Positions 42,806 through 53,607 are shown, counted from the first letter of the stretch. The stretch is DNA of 64,000 bases from CAWFGW01 sp963815495 (GCA_963815495.1 CAWFGW010000007.1:372001-436000), one strand, 5' to 3'. Notes: a model not told the origin generated them from the letters alone. Translations and numbers: made by a program.

Positions 42806-43510
42806 TTAAATTGATTTTTTTTCTTGTTTCTCTAATTCGCCTTTGCAATGATAAAGCCTGTGAAAAGCTGTCACATTAGCAAAAATGGCCACCAATATAA
42901 TTGGTATTGCAAATATAAACATTGGCTCAAAGAAAGGTTTCTCCATGCCGTCTATATAGTATTTATAATCACCGAAGTAGTGATAAAATATTCCTGTAAA
43001 CATTGCTCCAGCACCTACCAACACTACGCGTGCGGGACGTTGCATCATGCCTACTTTACATTCAATTCCTAGTCCCTCTGCTCTTGACCGCACATAACTC
43101 ACCATGATAGAGCCAATTAAAGCAATAAACCCAGCAATTGAAGTTTTTAAATAACTATGTGAACTTAGGTAAAAACAAATTCCAAAAAACATCACTAACT
43201 CACTATATCGATCGAGTACTGAATCATATAAAGCACCAAACTGTGAAGACTGTCCCGTTGTTCGAGCTACTTGACCGTCAAACACATCAAACAAACCACC
43301 TATCAAAATCCAAAAACCTCCCCAACCAACTATGGTTAATGAAGATCTTTCTAGTTTTTCTGCTCCATAAATAAAAACTCCCGCAGCAACAATGTTTAAC
43401 AACAAACCCACTGTAGTAATCATATTTGGTGTGACTTTCAACTTAATTAATAAGTCGATTATTGGCTGAAACACCAACAAGAGCAATTTTTTACCTATTC
43501 GTTCAAACAT
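42806..43510 (-). CDS. CDP-alcohol phosphatidyltransferase (phosphatidylinositol-phosphate synthase type)
   Basis: A 234-residue integral membrane enzyme with the complete catalytic signature D-G-x2-A-R-x8-G-x3-D-x3-D: Asp78, Gly79, Ala82, Arg83, Gly92, Asp96, Asp100. Six or so hydrophobic helices. Enzymes of this family join a polar alcohol to CDP-diacylglycerol. The directly following inositol-3-phosphate synthase gene makes inositol phosphate the likely acceptor. It is the first gene of the minus-strand unit, with the start 158 bp from the divergent DUF3047 gene. Confidence 0.9.
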   Translation of the reverse strand: MFERIGKKLLLLVFQPIIDLLIKLKVTPNMITTVGLLLNIVAAGVFIYGAEKLERSSLTIVGWGGFWILIGGLFDVFDGQVARTTGQSSQFGALYDSVLDRYSELVMFFGICFYLSSHSYLKTSIAGFIALIGSIMVSYVRSRAEGLGIECKVGMMQRPARVVLVGAGAMFTGIFYHYFGDYKYYIDGMEKPFFEPMFIFAIPIILVAIFANVTAFHRLYHCKGELEKQEKKSI

Positions 43511-43704
43511 CTAATTCTATAAACGCACAAAGCTATAAATATAATTAGGTATTCCCAGTGTGTACAAATGAAAGTTATCCTCAAAAACGCACTTCTTTTT
43601 TGGAATAGTTTTGGCTATTCAATCAAATAATTAGAAGCTATTTATTATCCAGACTATTATTATAATCTTTGTATCAAATTAGACGAACTTTAAAGACGAT
43701 TTCA

Positions 43705-44421
43705 TTGAAAAACCAAGCAAAATTATTACTACCTCTTTTAAGTGTTTTACTCCTCTTGTTTTCATTTACAAATGAAAAAGTATTTATAATCAACGAACAA
43801 TTTTCTTCCTTAGATAACTGGAGAGAAATAGATTTTGGACATAGTGACCATACTAAATATGAAATCATCACCAATGATAACAATCATTCTTTTTTGAAAT
43901 CAACAAGTAATGCTACAGCAACAGCTATGCTGTATAAGAATACGTTTAATGTATACGACCACCCTAATATTGAGTGGAAATGGCAAGTAAACAACATCAT
44001 TAAAAAAGCAACCTTACATAAAAAAGAAGGTGATGATTTTCCCTTAGCGGTCTATGTGCTTTTTAAGTACGACTATAAAAAAATGGGGTATTTTGAAAAA
44101 ATGAGCTACAACACTAAAAAAGCTCTTTATGGTGGAGAAGAGCCTCCTCATAGTACCTTACGGTTTGTTTGGTCAAGTTATCAAGATCAAGGCAAAGACA
44201 TTTATGTGACCCCTTACCAAGATTCAGGTAGAAACTATCTGGTAGAAGTTGGAGAAGAAAACTTAGGAAAGTGGGTACTTGAAAAAGAAAACATTATAGA
44301 AATATATAAAAAAGCCTTTGGAAAAAACCCTCCCAAGATGGCAACTATCGGTTTTATGAATGATTCTGACAACACAAAGGAATCAGCGGTATCTTATTTA
44401 GATTATATTCAGGTTTATTAG
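43705..44421 (+). CDS. DUF3047 domain protein
   Basis: A secreted protein of about 238 residues. A hydrophobic signal segment (KLLLPLLSVLLLLFSF) is followed by the DUF3047 pattern: IEWKWQVNNIIKKA, FPLAVYVLFKYD, LRFVWSSYQDQGKDIY and the final GFMNDSDNTKESAVSYLDYI. It has a beta-sandwich look, perhaps carbohydrate binding. No ATG precedes the signal. TTG at 43705 gives MKNQAKLLLP, a good signal peptide; another TTG at 43669 would extend it by 12 codons but sits close to a -7-like box (AATCTTTG). The function is unknown. It faces away from the inositol-lipid operon and converges on a broken sulfatase gene. Confidence 0.75.
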   Translation: MKNQAKLLLPLLSVLLLLFSFTNEKVFIINEQFSSLDNWREIDFGHSDHTKYEIITNDNNHSFLKSTSNATATAMLYKNTFNVYDHPNIEWKWQVNNIIKKATLHKKEGDDFPLAVYVLFKYDYKKMGYFEKMSYNTKKALYGGEEPPHSTLRFVWSSYQDQGKDIYVTPYQDSGRNYLVEVGEENLGKWVLEKENIIEIYKKAFGKNPPKMATIGFMNDSDNTKESAVSYLDYIQVY

Positions 44422-46253
44422 TTATTATATAAATAACTATTAGTAGAAAACACGTCTTTGTAAACTTGATATCGTGCTTTTACTTCTTTATGCCATTTAG
44501 AGACAACTTCATTTTGATCAATCATATTATTTTCTTTCAGTGAATCTGTATATAAATAATATCCTTTCGATTCATCTAAGGTCGCTTCATAAACACCTTC
44601 GTTTCCATACAAATAATAAACACCCGAAGAACGATTTAGCACATATTTGGTTGAGTCAACTACCCCGAAGAGGTTTTTACCAAATGACTTTATTTTCTCC
44701 TTTCTCCCTAAGTAACTTAAGACTGTTGGAAACACATCACACTGCTGAGCAATTACGTTCCTGTTCTCCTTTTAATTATCGAATCACCAGGTGCAAAAAA
44801 CAATAATGGAATGCGGTACATTCCTAAAGAACTGTTATAATAACTGCTGTTACTAATGGAAGTGTGATCAGCCATTAGCACAAACAAGGTGTTGTTATAC
44901 CATGACTCATTTTTAGCTGCTAAGAAAAAATCGTTTTAAGGCATAATCAGCATACCCAATACTTTCATGAATTGGTAAATTTCCTTTTGGGAAAACACCT
45001 TTATATTTTTTGAGGTATTTTATAAGGGATGATGCGATGACAAGGAAAAAAAGGTAGAGAAAAAAGGTTCTTTGACACTACGCAATTCGGAAACCATAAA
45101 CTGGAAAAAAGGTTCATCATAAATGCCCCAAGTACCATCAAATTGACTTTGATCAGGATAATCTTCTGCACCAAAATAGTGTTCAATACCTACCAGGGCT
45201 GCAAATTTATCAAAGCCCATTGTACCTGTTCGTCCTCCGTGAAAAAACGAGGTGGTATACCCTTGTCTTTTAACACACTTGGCAAACTATTTACGGTATT
45301 ACTTGCATAACTAGAGTAGATAAATGAACTCGATTGCAAATCGGGAATAGACGCTAAAATTGCTGGTACGGCATCAACAGATCGTTTGCCATTTGCCATG
45401 GCATTATTGAAATAAAGTCCCTGCTGTTTTAGTGAATCTAAAAATGGCATATACCCATCTTCTAAATATTCTTTAGAAAAACTCTCCATGATAAGGATTA
45501 CTACATTTTTCTGGAGACTTTTTCGTTTTGCCTCAATCGATTTGTCAATTGAGAAAATAGTTTTTGCCGCTTCTGAATCCATGACATCCATCGCTATTTC
45601 TGAACCAGCATATAAAGTCGTGAACAACGTAAATGGGGTGTTTAAGACTAATGAGGTGTTTTCAGGAGGCACTCCCAATGAAGCATCAATTAGCGTTATT
45701 GGCTTTAATTGCCACCCTCCTCTGGCTCCTAAGACAAAGAGACCTATTAGTGGTAAATAAATTAGTACACGCCATTTCTCCCAGGTGGGCAAAGGAAAAA
45801 CAAACTTTTTTTCAAACTTGACAAAAAAAGCAAAACCGCCTAAACCTATCAAAAACAAATACCAAAAATCGATAATTAAGGGAATAAGGTAGTTTATAAA
45901 ATCATTACCATCAGAGGCAACCCCTGCCGAGTCTGCTGTTAATCGCTTATATACAAAGGGATAAAAACCCATGTCTGTAAAATTGAGACAGATAATTAAT
46001 AATACGACAGCCAAATAATAATACCTAGCAATATTAGCAGCGATCGATTGTAATGGGTTTGATTGCTATTAACGCTGAAAAAAGAATCAGTGGAAAACTC
46101 ATCCAACAAATCTATTGAAATATCAAAACGAACACCATAGATAAAGTCAATAATGCTTGCAGATGGAAAATACTGATAATTGAATGCATAAAACAGCAAT
46201 CGACAAAGACTGGATAAAAATAAAAGAATGAAAATTCTTACGACAAACTGCAT
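44418..46253 (-). pseudogene. LTA-synthase-like sulfatase membrane protein, multiple frameshifts
   Basis: Parts of one gene for an integral membrane phosphoglycerol transferase or sulfatase lie in several frames. The N-terminal helices are at 46253-46080. The next helices and the catalytic VILIMESFSKEYL, then NGKRSVDAVPAILAS are at about 46070-45260. A one-base loss in a G run near 45260 leads to GYTTSFFHGGRTGTMGFDKF, then SSHHP near 45025. Single extra bases in CCC, AAAAAA and TTTTTT runs lead to HESIGYADYALKRFF, ADHTSISN and finally FPTVLSYLGRKEK. At least six indels but no nonsense substitution are needed. Joined length is near 610 residues, as in the family. Confidence 0.85.
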
Positions 46254-46334
46254 ATATCAACTTCGCTATCAAAGCTCAAAACTATCATTATTTATTTTTT
46301 TTATGCTAATGAATTTTAATAGTATTTTCGCAAC

Positions 46335-46718
46335 GTGAAAAAAGGTGATAAATTATACGGAATTATTCGGGGGGTATGTCCAAGATGTCAAGAGTCTAAA
46401 ATATTTACTGAGCGTAATCCATATAAACTCAATAAAGTTTATTCTATCCATAAAAATTGTCATACTTGTGGGTTAGATTTTGAACCTGAACCTTCTTTTT
46501 ACACAGGAGCCATGTATGTAAGTTATGCCTTTTCGGTTGCTATTGTCATAGGTGTTTTTGTTGCTTCATTAGTATTGTTTGAAGATCCAGAACCAAGTAC
46601 TATGTCATTTGCAGGCATTATCATTGCCGTGCTTTTTGCGCCTCTTAATTTACGTTGGTCGCGAATTATATGGTTAAGCGTGTTTACCAATTACAATCCT
46701 AAGGCTAAAGAAAACTAA
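46335..46718 (+). CDS. DUF983 family membrane protein with zinc ribbon
   Basis: A 127-residue protein. Four cysteines (CPRC at 15-18 and CHTC at 42-45) form a zinc-ribbon-like N-terminus. Two hydrophobic helices follow at about 62-83 and 92-108 and a basic end. This is the DUF983 layout, common in Bacteroidota and Alphaproteobacteria and of unknown function. The start is GTG at 46335. A TATTTTCG box shortly before it would give a very short leader. It lies between the dead sulfatase gene and the broken PKD gene, and is itself intact. Confidence 0.85.
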   Translation: MKKGDKLYGIIRGVCPRCQESKIFTERNPYKLNKVYSIHKNCHTCGLDFEPEPSFYTGAMYVSYAFSVAIVIGVFVASLVLFEDPEPSTMSFAGIIIAVLFAPLNLRWSRIIWLSVFTNYNPKAKEN

Positions 46719-46815
46719 TCATATATTCATTTTTAGAAACATCTATTCGCGCCTAAATAGGTAAATTTTTGCTTTCCATTTTAGTTGACCCTTTTTTAGG
46801 TTATATTTAAAACTA

Positions 46816-47782
46816 ATGAACCGTGATTTTTCGTCATATCTTTTCATCATAACTTCTCTCTTCTTGTTGGGGAATTACGAAACCGCTTTTTCTAAAAAAA
46901 ATCATTTAACATCAAAAGAGAATCCAACAAGTACTATCGTCAAGGCTGTTATTCCTGACAGAAGACAATTGTATGGAAGTTACTCCTCCCCGACTTTGTT
47001 ATACTTTTAGTGAAGAAAACCCACCTACACAAGCAGATGCTCCAATAAAATATCGTTGGAGAATGGGAAATGGATATACTGCATGGGGTAAATCTGTACG
47101 ATACTGCTACCTTACTTCTGGCAATTATCAAATTCACTTGGATTATATTGATACACTTTCTGGTATTGAGTACCTTGATGTAGCACTATATAGCTTAGAG
47201 ATAAAGCCAAAGTATACTCTTTCAATTATTTTACCAGATAGCATCAAACAGTTTGAACCAATCACCATTACCTACAAAAACACTATTAATACTTTAAAAA
47301 AAGAATCTCCAATATGGACTATAGATGATATTAATAATAGGTCATGAAAAATCAGCTACTTACGAATTTAAAGAAATAGGAAAACATCTATTTAACTCTG
47401 GAAGGAATTCCCAATTATACTCAAAAAGATTCAGCCTTTTGTACTTTAAAAAAAGTGATTGTCAACCAAAACAAAGACACCATTCAAACTAATCAGATGA
47501 TAGAGTTAATTTTTAATCATAATGATACTAGATTTAGCTAGAGAGCATATTGCCGCGATAAATACCTTAATTTCAAATTTCAACACCTCAGAATCATTAA
47601 TCACCATTAAAGAAATTGATTATTCTTCAAACAAAACAAATAAATTAATCACCGAAAAAATTGAGCAATTTTTAATTGAAAATGGGGTTTCTAAAGAACA
47701 AATCCGTTTTATTCATAATTTAAAAATATCAACTTCTCCAACGAAATATACACCAAAGAGAATCACTATTAGTATAAAATAA
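46816..47782 (+). pseudogene. PKD and OmpA-like secreted protein, at least three frameshifts
   Basis: The first frame (ATG 46816) has a signal peptide (FIITSLFLLGNYETAFS). The second (from 46955) contains a PKD domain (RWRMGNGYTAWGKSVRYCYL, then SGNYQIHLDYID). The third carries IYLTLEGIPNYTQKDSAFCT, and the fourth ends in an OmpA-like segment (LAREHIAAINTLISNF, then IEQFLIENGVSKEQIRF). Shifts lie near 46960, 47340-47390 and 47520. All joins are single-base. It overlaps the start of the next gene by one base, so it was the first gene of an operon with a secreted beta protein and a propeller sensor. Confidence 0.75.
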
Positions 47783-48744
47783 TGAATAGAATCAAGCACC
47801 TTTTTCTCTTATTTATCCTTCTGGCATCTCAAAATATGAGAGCACAATTAATTCCTGGTGTAGAAGAAAACATCCCGTTTTTAGTCACCTTTGGAAAAGA
47901 TGCAAAGCTTGAATATGGTGATGACGATTTTTCGCAGACCTTTTTCTTTCGAATACCAAAAGAATATAATAAACCCTTTTTTATTCGAGTTTTTGATCCA
48001 GAAACTGGAGGTAAAAATGATGAACTCATTGGGATAGCGAATACAAAAACTACTTTTAATTTATATGGTGGACCAGAGGCATTTTCTAATGCAGATGCAA
48101 AAGGACAAGATCCCAAAGGAAATTATAAAAGTGGAAACCTTATTTACTCAAAATCATTTACTACAAGTACTGAATATGATAACAAGTGGTACACTATTGG
48201 CCCTTTAAACCCGAGTGAAGGCGAATATATAGCTGAGTTTGATTCTTATATGTTTAAGTTAATAGCTGAAGGAATAAGTGGTAACGATGGTAATTTATAC
48301 CAATATTTCCTTACCAGTTCGCACAATTCCAACATACCTATTGTAAATGGAAATGCCTTTACCTATGAATACTCAGTACGTTTACATGATACCCCTGGAA
48401 CTGTTTCCCATATTTACCCCTATATTGATCAAAATGTGATTTCTGTTAAACAAAATAATTTTGACTGGGATAATGATGGGGCCATAGTCATCTATTCAAT
48501 CAACAAACTTGGGGAAAAAGCCAGAACCTCCCAAGAGGCAAACTGGGCTCAAAGTAAACACATTATAGAAGAAGAAGAAAAAGGCTCTTGTCTTGATTTT
48601 CAACTTATAAAAAGTAAAAAAGAGGGTTACGCGAACAACAATGTTGTTTTTTATATTACCAATCAATATGGTGAATCGATGCCTTTTTTCTCTGTACCTA
48701 TAGGAGTTTATAGTCCTACGAACAAAAAAATAAAAGTTGAATAG
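47782..48744 (+). CDS. Secreted beta-rich protein of unknown family
   Basis: A 320-residue protein with a signal peptide (residues 1-21, ending NMRAQ). The mature part is rich in aromatic and charged beta strands (FFRIPKEYNKPFFIRVFDPE and FNLYGGPEAFSNADA) and Gly/Asn turns. It lacks a C-terminal sorting signal, so it may stay in the periplasm or outer membrane. It starts in the stop codon of the PKD/OmpA gene and ends 6 bp before the propeller-sensor gene. The three are one operon. Family not recognised. Confidence 0.65.
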   Translation: MNRIKHLFLLFILLASQNMRAQLIPGVEENIPFLVTFGKDAKLEYGDDDFSQTFFFRIPKEYNKPFFIRVFDPETGGKNDELIGIANTKTTFNLYGGPEAFSNADAKGQDPKGNYKSGNLIYSKSFTTSTEYDNKWYTIGPLNPSEGEYIAEFDSYMFKLIAEGISGNDGNLYQYFLTSSHNSNIPIVNGNAFTYEYSVRLHDTPGTVSHIYPYIDQNVISVKQNNFDWDNDGAIVIYSINKLGEKARTSQEANWAQSKHIIEEEEKGSCLDFQLIKSKKEGYANNNVVFYITNQYGESMPFFSVPIGVYSPTNKKIKVE

Positions 48745-48750
48745 CGCTGA

Positions 48751-51700
48751 ATGAAATTAATTAAAAGTCATGTATTACTACTTTTGTGTATTCACTTTTC
48801 CTTATCTATAGCTCAAACCTATAAGTTCAGAACTTTCGATGCGAATCAAGGTCTGAAAAACCCCTTTATCAATTCCATAACTCAAGACAGTTTAGGCTAT
48901 TTGTGGGTGGGTACTGGGGACGGTTTATTTCGCTTTGATGGTTATCAGTTTATATCATTTACAACCGATGATGGTTTAAAAGATAACTTCATTAATGAAT
49001 GTCAAGCTAGCGGGACAAAACTTATTCATAGGGCATAATAATGGTGCGATTTCGTGCTTGACTAAAACTAAAATCAATAAAAAAAGATCTTTTCAAGTAA
49101 GTCCAAGTAAAATTATAAACATCATCCCACTCGGCTCCGATATCTGTGTGGTTAGTCAACGTGGTTTTTACATTTTTGATAAAGAAAACCAGCTTACTAT
49201 TCGAAAAAACTTTAAAAGAAAACATCACCATAAATTATGCTGTGCAATTTGATAACCAATTGGTATTAAATACTACTCAAGGACTTTTTGCTTATTACCG
49301 AACAAAAAAAGATAAATACAACCTTAGTTATCAAAATGATACCTTAGGCATATTAAATACCGCGTGTAAAACTAACGATGGGCTACTAATTGCCTCGAAC
49401 AACTATTTTTTGTTACGATTGACAAAAAATAATAATAGTTATGAAATCGCGCCAGCTAACATTCCATTTTTAGACGGAGATGAAAACATTAATCACATGA
49501 GACTAGATTACCAAAACAACCTTTGGATAGCTACGTTTGGCAGTGGTGTTATTAAGCTTGACTATTCAAAAGAATCTAACAGTTATTTTAGAGTTGCTGA
49601 GTACAATACCTCTAATGGATTAAATAGTGACTATATTTATCGAACTTTTCAAGATTTCGAAGGTAATATTTGGGTGGGCACTTATGGTGATGGTTTAGTT
49701 TTACTCCAAGAAGATTTTTTCACTTTCTATCATGATAACGGTGAGGTCGATAACAACAATGTTACGGCTGTTTTTATTGATGACTCTTCACGATGGACAG
49801 CCATTGGCACGTCATTAATCAAAAACAATACAATTAATGGAGATAAAGAAATAATTACGTTTAATCAACTTAGTCTTATTTCAGCTTTAGAAAAAATCAA
49901 TGATAATATCTTGATTGGTACCGAAAAATCTGGTGTTTATTCTTTTAATGCATACACTCAATCAATCACCCAATTTTATTATTCAACAGACCCATTATCA
50001 AACAAGATAAATGACCTAGAAGTAATGAATGACACCATCTGGATTGCCACTTATAATGGCTTATACGGGCTTAACAAATCAGGGGAAGAACTTGCTCACT
50101 TTTCTACCCAAAACGGACTTCGGCACAATGTAATAAACACCATTACACAAGATAAAGAAAACAGGTTATGGATTGGAACAAAAAGTAGCGTAGTTTCTAT
50201 TTTAGAAAAGTTGAAAATTACAGAAAAAAAACTTCCCCCAAACATTCAGTTAATCAATATCACCCACATTCAGCAAGCAAAAGATAAGTCTGTGTGGTTA
50301 GCTACATCAGGTGATGGTATTTTTCAAATTACGGATTCAACAATAGAAAATTATAACACTGAAAAAGGCTTATTTTCAAATTACTGTTATGCTCTCATTC
50401 CCATTAAAAATGAAAGCGTTTGGGTGAGTCATAAAGGAGGTTTAAGTAAAGTAAATCGTGAAAACAATCACATAGAGACCTATTCACGAGAATCTGGAGT
50501 AGGGGTAGATTTTAATTTACACGCTGCAGCAACAAACAAAACCAACACTGAAATTTGGTTTGGCTCAAAGTCTGGCATTGTAAAATATGACAGAACCCAA
50601 GATGCTTCACCTTTTCAAGCTCCTATGGTTGATTTTTATCAGTTAACCATTAACAATGAAGAACATAAAATAGCACCTGTAATTACACTTCCTTATAACT
50701 CTTACCGTATTCGGTTTGACTTTCGAGGTCTAAATGTAGCTCACCCTGAAAAAGTACATTACACCTACATGTTAGATGGATATGAAGAACAATGGCATGA
50801 GTACGACAAAACGGGGTACGCCATTTATAGCAAACTGGAGGAAGGTATCTATCAACTACGAGTCATCGCTTATAATGGTGATATATTTTTAGAGTCAGTA
50901 GCACCTTTCATTATCAAAATTAAAAAGCCAATCTGGAAAGAATGGTGGTTTTATGTATTCATTTTTTCAATCATGTTATCTATTTTTTTTGGAACAATAT
51001 TCTGGATTAGAAAAAGACATAAAGAAACTGAACGAATTCTTCATGATAAAATAGAGCAAGCAACCAAAGAACTTGATAGTCACAACAAGCACCTAACATC
51101 TAGTATTGCCTATGCCAGAGACATTCAAAATGCACACCTACCTGATCGCTCTTTTTTAAAGGATCATTTACAAGAACACTTTATTTTTAGTAGACCGAAA
51201 GACATTGTCGGAGGTGATTTCTATTGGTTTGATCAAATTAATGACATCATTATTGTAGCCGTTGGCGATTGTACTGGACACGGTGTACCAGGAGGATTTA
51301 TGACCATGCTGGCTATTAACCAACTCAAATCTATTGTTAAAGAAAAAGGCATTACCCGACCAAGTGAAATACTGAATATTTTACACACCTCCATTATAAG
51401 CTCATTGAATGCAAAGGAAAAAAAACATACAGTAAGTGATGGTATGGACATCGCAATTTGTGCTATTTCTACTACTTACAACACCTTAGAGTTTGCTGGA
51501 GCAAAACGACCTTTATTATTGATTCACAATAACAAACCAACTATCCTGAAAGGGACACGAAAGACAATAGGTGATATATACAGTACTGCAGATTATGAAA
51601 ACCACATTGTGGAGTTTTCATCAAATGATACCTTTTATTTATTTAGTGATGGATTTTCTGATCAATTTGGTGGACCTAAAAGAAAAAAATATTCTACAAA

Positions 51701-51845
51701 ACAGCTGTATAAGTTAATTATTAAAATCCAGCATTATCCTTTAGACAAACAAAAGTTAGCACTAAAAAGTGAATTTGAAAATTGGCGAGAAAACTTTGAT
51801 TTCCAAATTGATGATGTATTGGTATGTGGCTTTAAACTAAAATAG
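48751..51845 (+). pseudogene. Propeller ligand-sensor with SpoIIE phosphatase domain, two frameshifts
   Basis: A protein of about 1030 residues in three frames. After a signal peptide (ending LSIAQ) come Reg_prop repeats ([52 protein letters not shown] and more), a Y_Y_Y domain (HYTYMLDGYEEQWHEYD), a membrane helix (EWWFYVFIFSIMLSIFFG), a coiled coil, and a C-terminal PP2C/SpoIIE phosphatase (FSRPKDIVGGDFYWF, VGDCTGHGVPGGFMTMLA, LFSDGFSDQFGG). Frameshifts are near 49010 and near 49200, both one base. The long 3' frame from 49146 is open. Such proteins sense extracellular ligands and dephosphorylate an intracellular partner. With indels restored it would be complete. Confidence 0.85.
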
Positions 51846-51849
51846 CTAG

Positions 51850-52380
51850 TTATTTTTCTCTACTTTTTTTGTACAATTTAATAGCTATCATCATCACTAC
51901 CGCCAGCAGAATCAAACCTAATACGCCCCAAACCATGCTCAGCGTATTTTTCAATACTACTAAAAACACGATGGAGACCAATAATAATGTCGCCCCCTCA
52001 TTCCATAAGCGCAATTGGGTGCCTGACATGGGTTTCTTACCAGCAATAAACCCTTTCATTATTTTAATACAGTAGTGATGATAACCTAATAAAACCAGTA
52101 CTAAACCCAACTTGATATATAACCACGTATCCAACATATAGGGATTTAAATAAATCATTAACCCACCAGAAAACAAGGTTAAAACCATGGCAGGCGTGGT
52201 GATAATATTCATTAATCGCTTTTCCATAATTGAATATTGCGGATGCAATACGGCTCGCTCCTGATCACTTTTTTCAAATGACTCAGCATGGTAAACAAAC
52301 AAACGCACGATATAAAACAAGCCAGCAAACCAACTCACCACAAAAATAATATGTACTGCTTTGATGTACAGAAACTCCAT
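51850..52380 (-). CDS. hemJ: HemJ-like protoporphyrinogen oxidase (CopD family)
   Basis: A 176-residue membrane protein with four to five helices. The N-terminus KAVHIIFVVSWFAGLFYIVRLFVYH contains the conserved His10 and the Arg of the family, then EKRLMNIITTPAMVLTL and the late KPMSGTQLRLWNE segment. HemJ carries out the protoporphyrinogen IX to protoporphyrin IX step of haem synthesis where HemG or HemY is absent. No other haem gene is adjacent. It converges on the sensor gene with only 4 bp between stops. Confidence 0.88.
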   Translation of the reverse strand: MEFLYIKAVHIIFVVSWFAGLFYIVRLFVYHAESFEKSDQERAVLHPQYSIMEKRLMNIITTPAMVLTLFSGGLMIYLNPYMLDTWLYIKLGLVLVLLGYHHYCIKIMKGFIAGKKPMSGTQLRLWNEGATLLLVSIVFLVVLKNTLSMVWGVLGLILLAVVMMIAIKLYKKSREK

Positions 52381-52457
52381 GTTGTAAAATTAGGATATTA
52401 ATTTTTAAACTTGATCACTCAACAACAATTCCTGTTTTGCTGAGTATCATTTAAATA

Positions 52458-53585
52458 TCAGATATAATGCTCTAATGCAAGTGTGATTTTTTTAGCTCGT
52501 GACTTCCAAGAAAGGTCTTTTTGAAAGGTTTCCAAAGCTTTTTTAGCTAACGCTTCCCGAAGTTCTACGGAGTGATTTAATTTTTCTAGTGCATCTATCC
52601 ATTCCACAATATTTTCTGAGTCACATAACACGCCATTTTCCCAATTGTTAATCACTTCCTTAGCCACTGGTAAACTCGAGGAAACAATCGCCTTGCCTGA
52701 GGCCATGTATTCAAATAATTTTATGGGTGTCATCCACTTGGCATTAAGTACGTGTCCCCCTACTACCGTCACATTTGCTAAGTATGGTGCAATTAACACA
52801 TCCATTTCCTGGCGATACGCTTCGGTCGCTGCATGAGGTTTAAAACCATAGAAGTGAACGTTGGAATAGGCTTTTAATACTTCTTTCCAACGGTTAATAT
52901 CTATTTCAGTGCCTCCTACAATATGAAAAAATGCAAAAGGACATTTTTTTATTAACTCACTAATAATTTCCATTCCTTTTCCTGTATATAAATGGCCCAT
53001 ATATCCTACATTGAGCATATCCGCTTTATGTATACCAAGTTTTGCAGGAGCAGTTGTCACCGCATCCGCCCCATTATGTACGATCAATGTCGGAATTTTT
53101 ACTTCAAATTTTTCTAGATAACTATCCAACAACGATTGTGAGGTAACTACCATCAGTTTGGTGTGTTTATCTTTCAAGTATTTCACCAAACTCATAACCG
53201 TGCTTGGCTTTGCTGTTTCGGCAAAAAAATGATGACCTTCATATACAGTTTTTAAACCTAATTTACCAGCGAAGTTTACTGCATGGAAATTTCGTCCGTA
53301 AGCGACATCAGGTTTTATAAACCAAGTTATTAAAGCAATTAGAAATGCATAAACTTTCTTAAACCTTGTGGTCAAATAAGGAATTCGAATGATTTTAAAC
53401 TTGTTTTTCACACCATAAAAAGCAGAAATATCAGCGACTCCTTGTTCAATGTTTCCTTTATTGATTAAAGAAATCAAAATGACTTCATTACCTGCATCGG
53501 TTAATTCATCACACATTTTCATGACATGCAAGGCATTGGCACTGCGTGAAGGAATATCGGAATCGGTTAAGTAGACAAGTTTCAT
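52458..53585 (-). CDS. Glycosyltransferase family 4 protein
   Basis: A GT-B enzyme of about 375 residues. The N-terminus KLVYLTDSDIPSRSANALHV has the early Ser/Asn-rich acceptor loop, and the C-terminal half shows the GT4 donor site: MGHLYTGKGMEIISEL, FYGFKPHAATEAYRQEMDVL, then PIKLFEYMASGKAIV with the E-x7-E type pattern. I use the ATG at 53585 (MKLVYLT); a TTG seven codons earlier is closer to the upstream stop. It directly follows menA (gap of about 22 bp with this start) in the argS-menA-GT4 direction. The sugar is unknown. Confidence 0.9.
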   Translation of the reverse strand: MKLVYLTDSDIPSRSANALHVMKMCDELTDAGNEVILISLINKGNIEQGVADISAFYGVKNKFKIIRIPYLTTRFKKVYAFLIALITWFIKPDVAYGRNFHAVNFAGKLGLKTVYEGHHFFAETAKPSTVMSLVKYLKDKHTKLMVVTSQSLLDSYLEKFEVKIPTLIVHNGADAVTTAPAKLGIHKADMLNVGYMGHLYTGKGMEIISELIKKCPFAFFHIVGGTEIDINRWKEVLKAYSNVHFYGFKPHAATEAYRQEMDVLIAPYLANVTVVGGHVLNAKWMTPIKLFEYMASGKAIVSSSLPVAKEVINNWENGVLCDSENIVEWIDALEKLNHSVELREALAKKALETFQKDLSWKSRAKKITLALEHYI

Positions 53586-53607
53586 TAGACAAATTAATTT
53601 TGACAAC

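Noticed and set aside
44418..46253. Programmed frameshifting as explanation of the split sulfatase gene.
   Set aside because: At least six shifts, in both directions, lie at differing homopolymers. Programmed sites would be single and structured.
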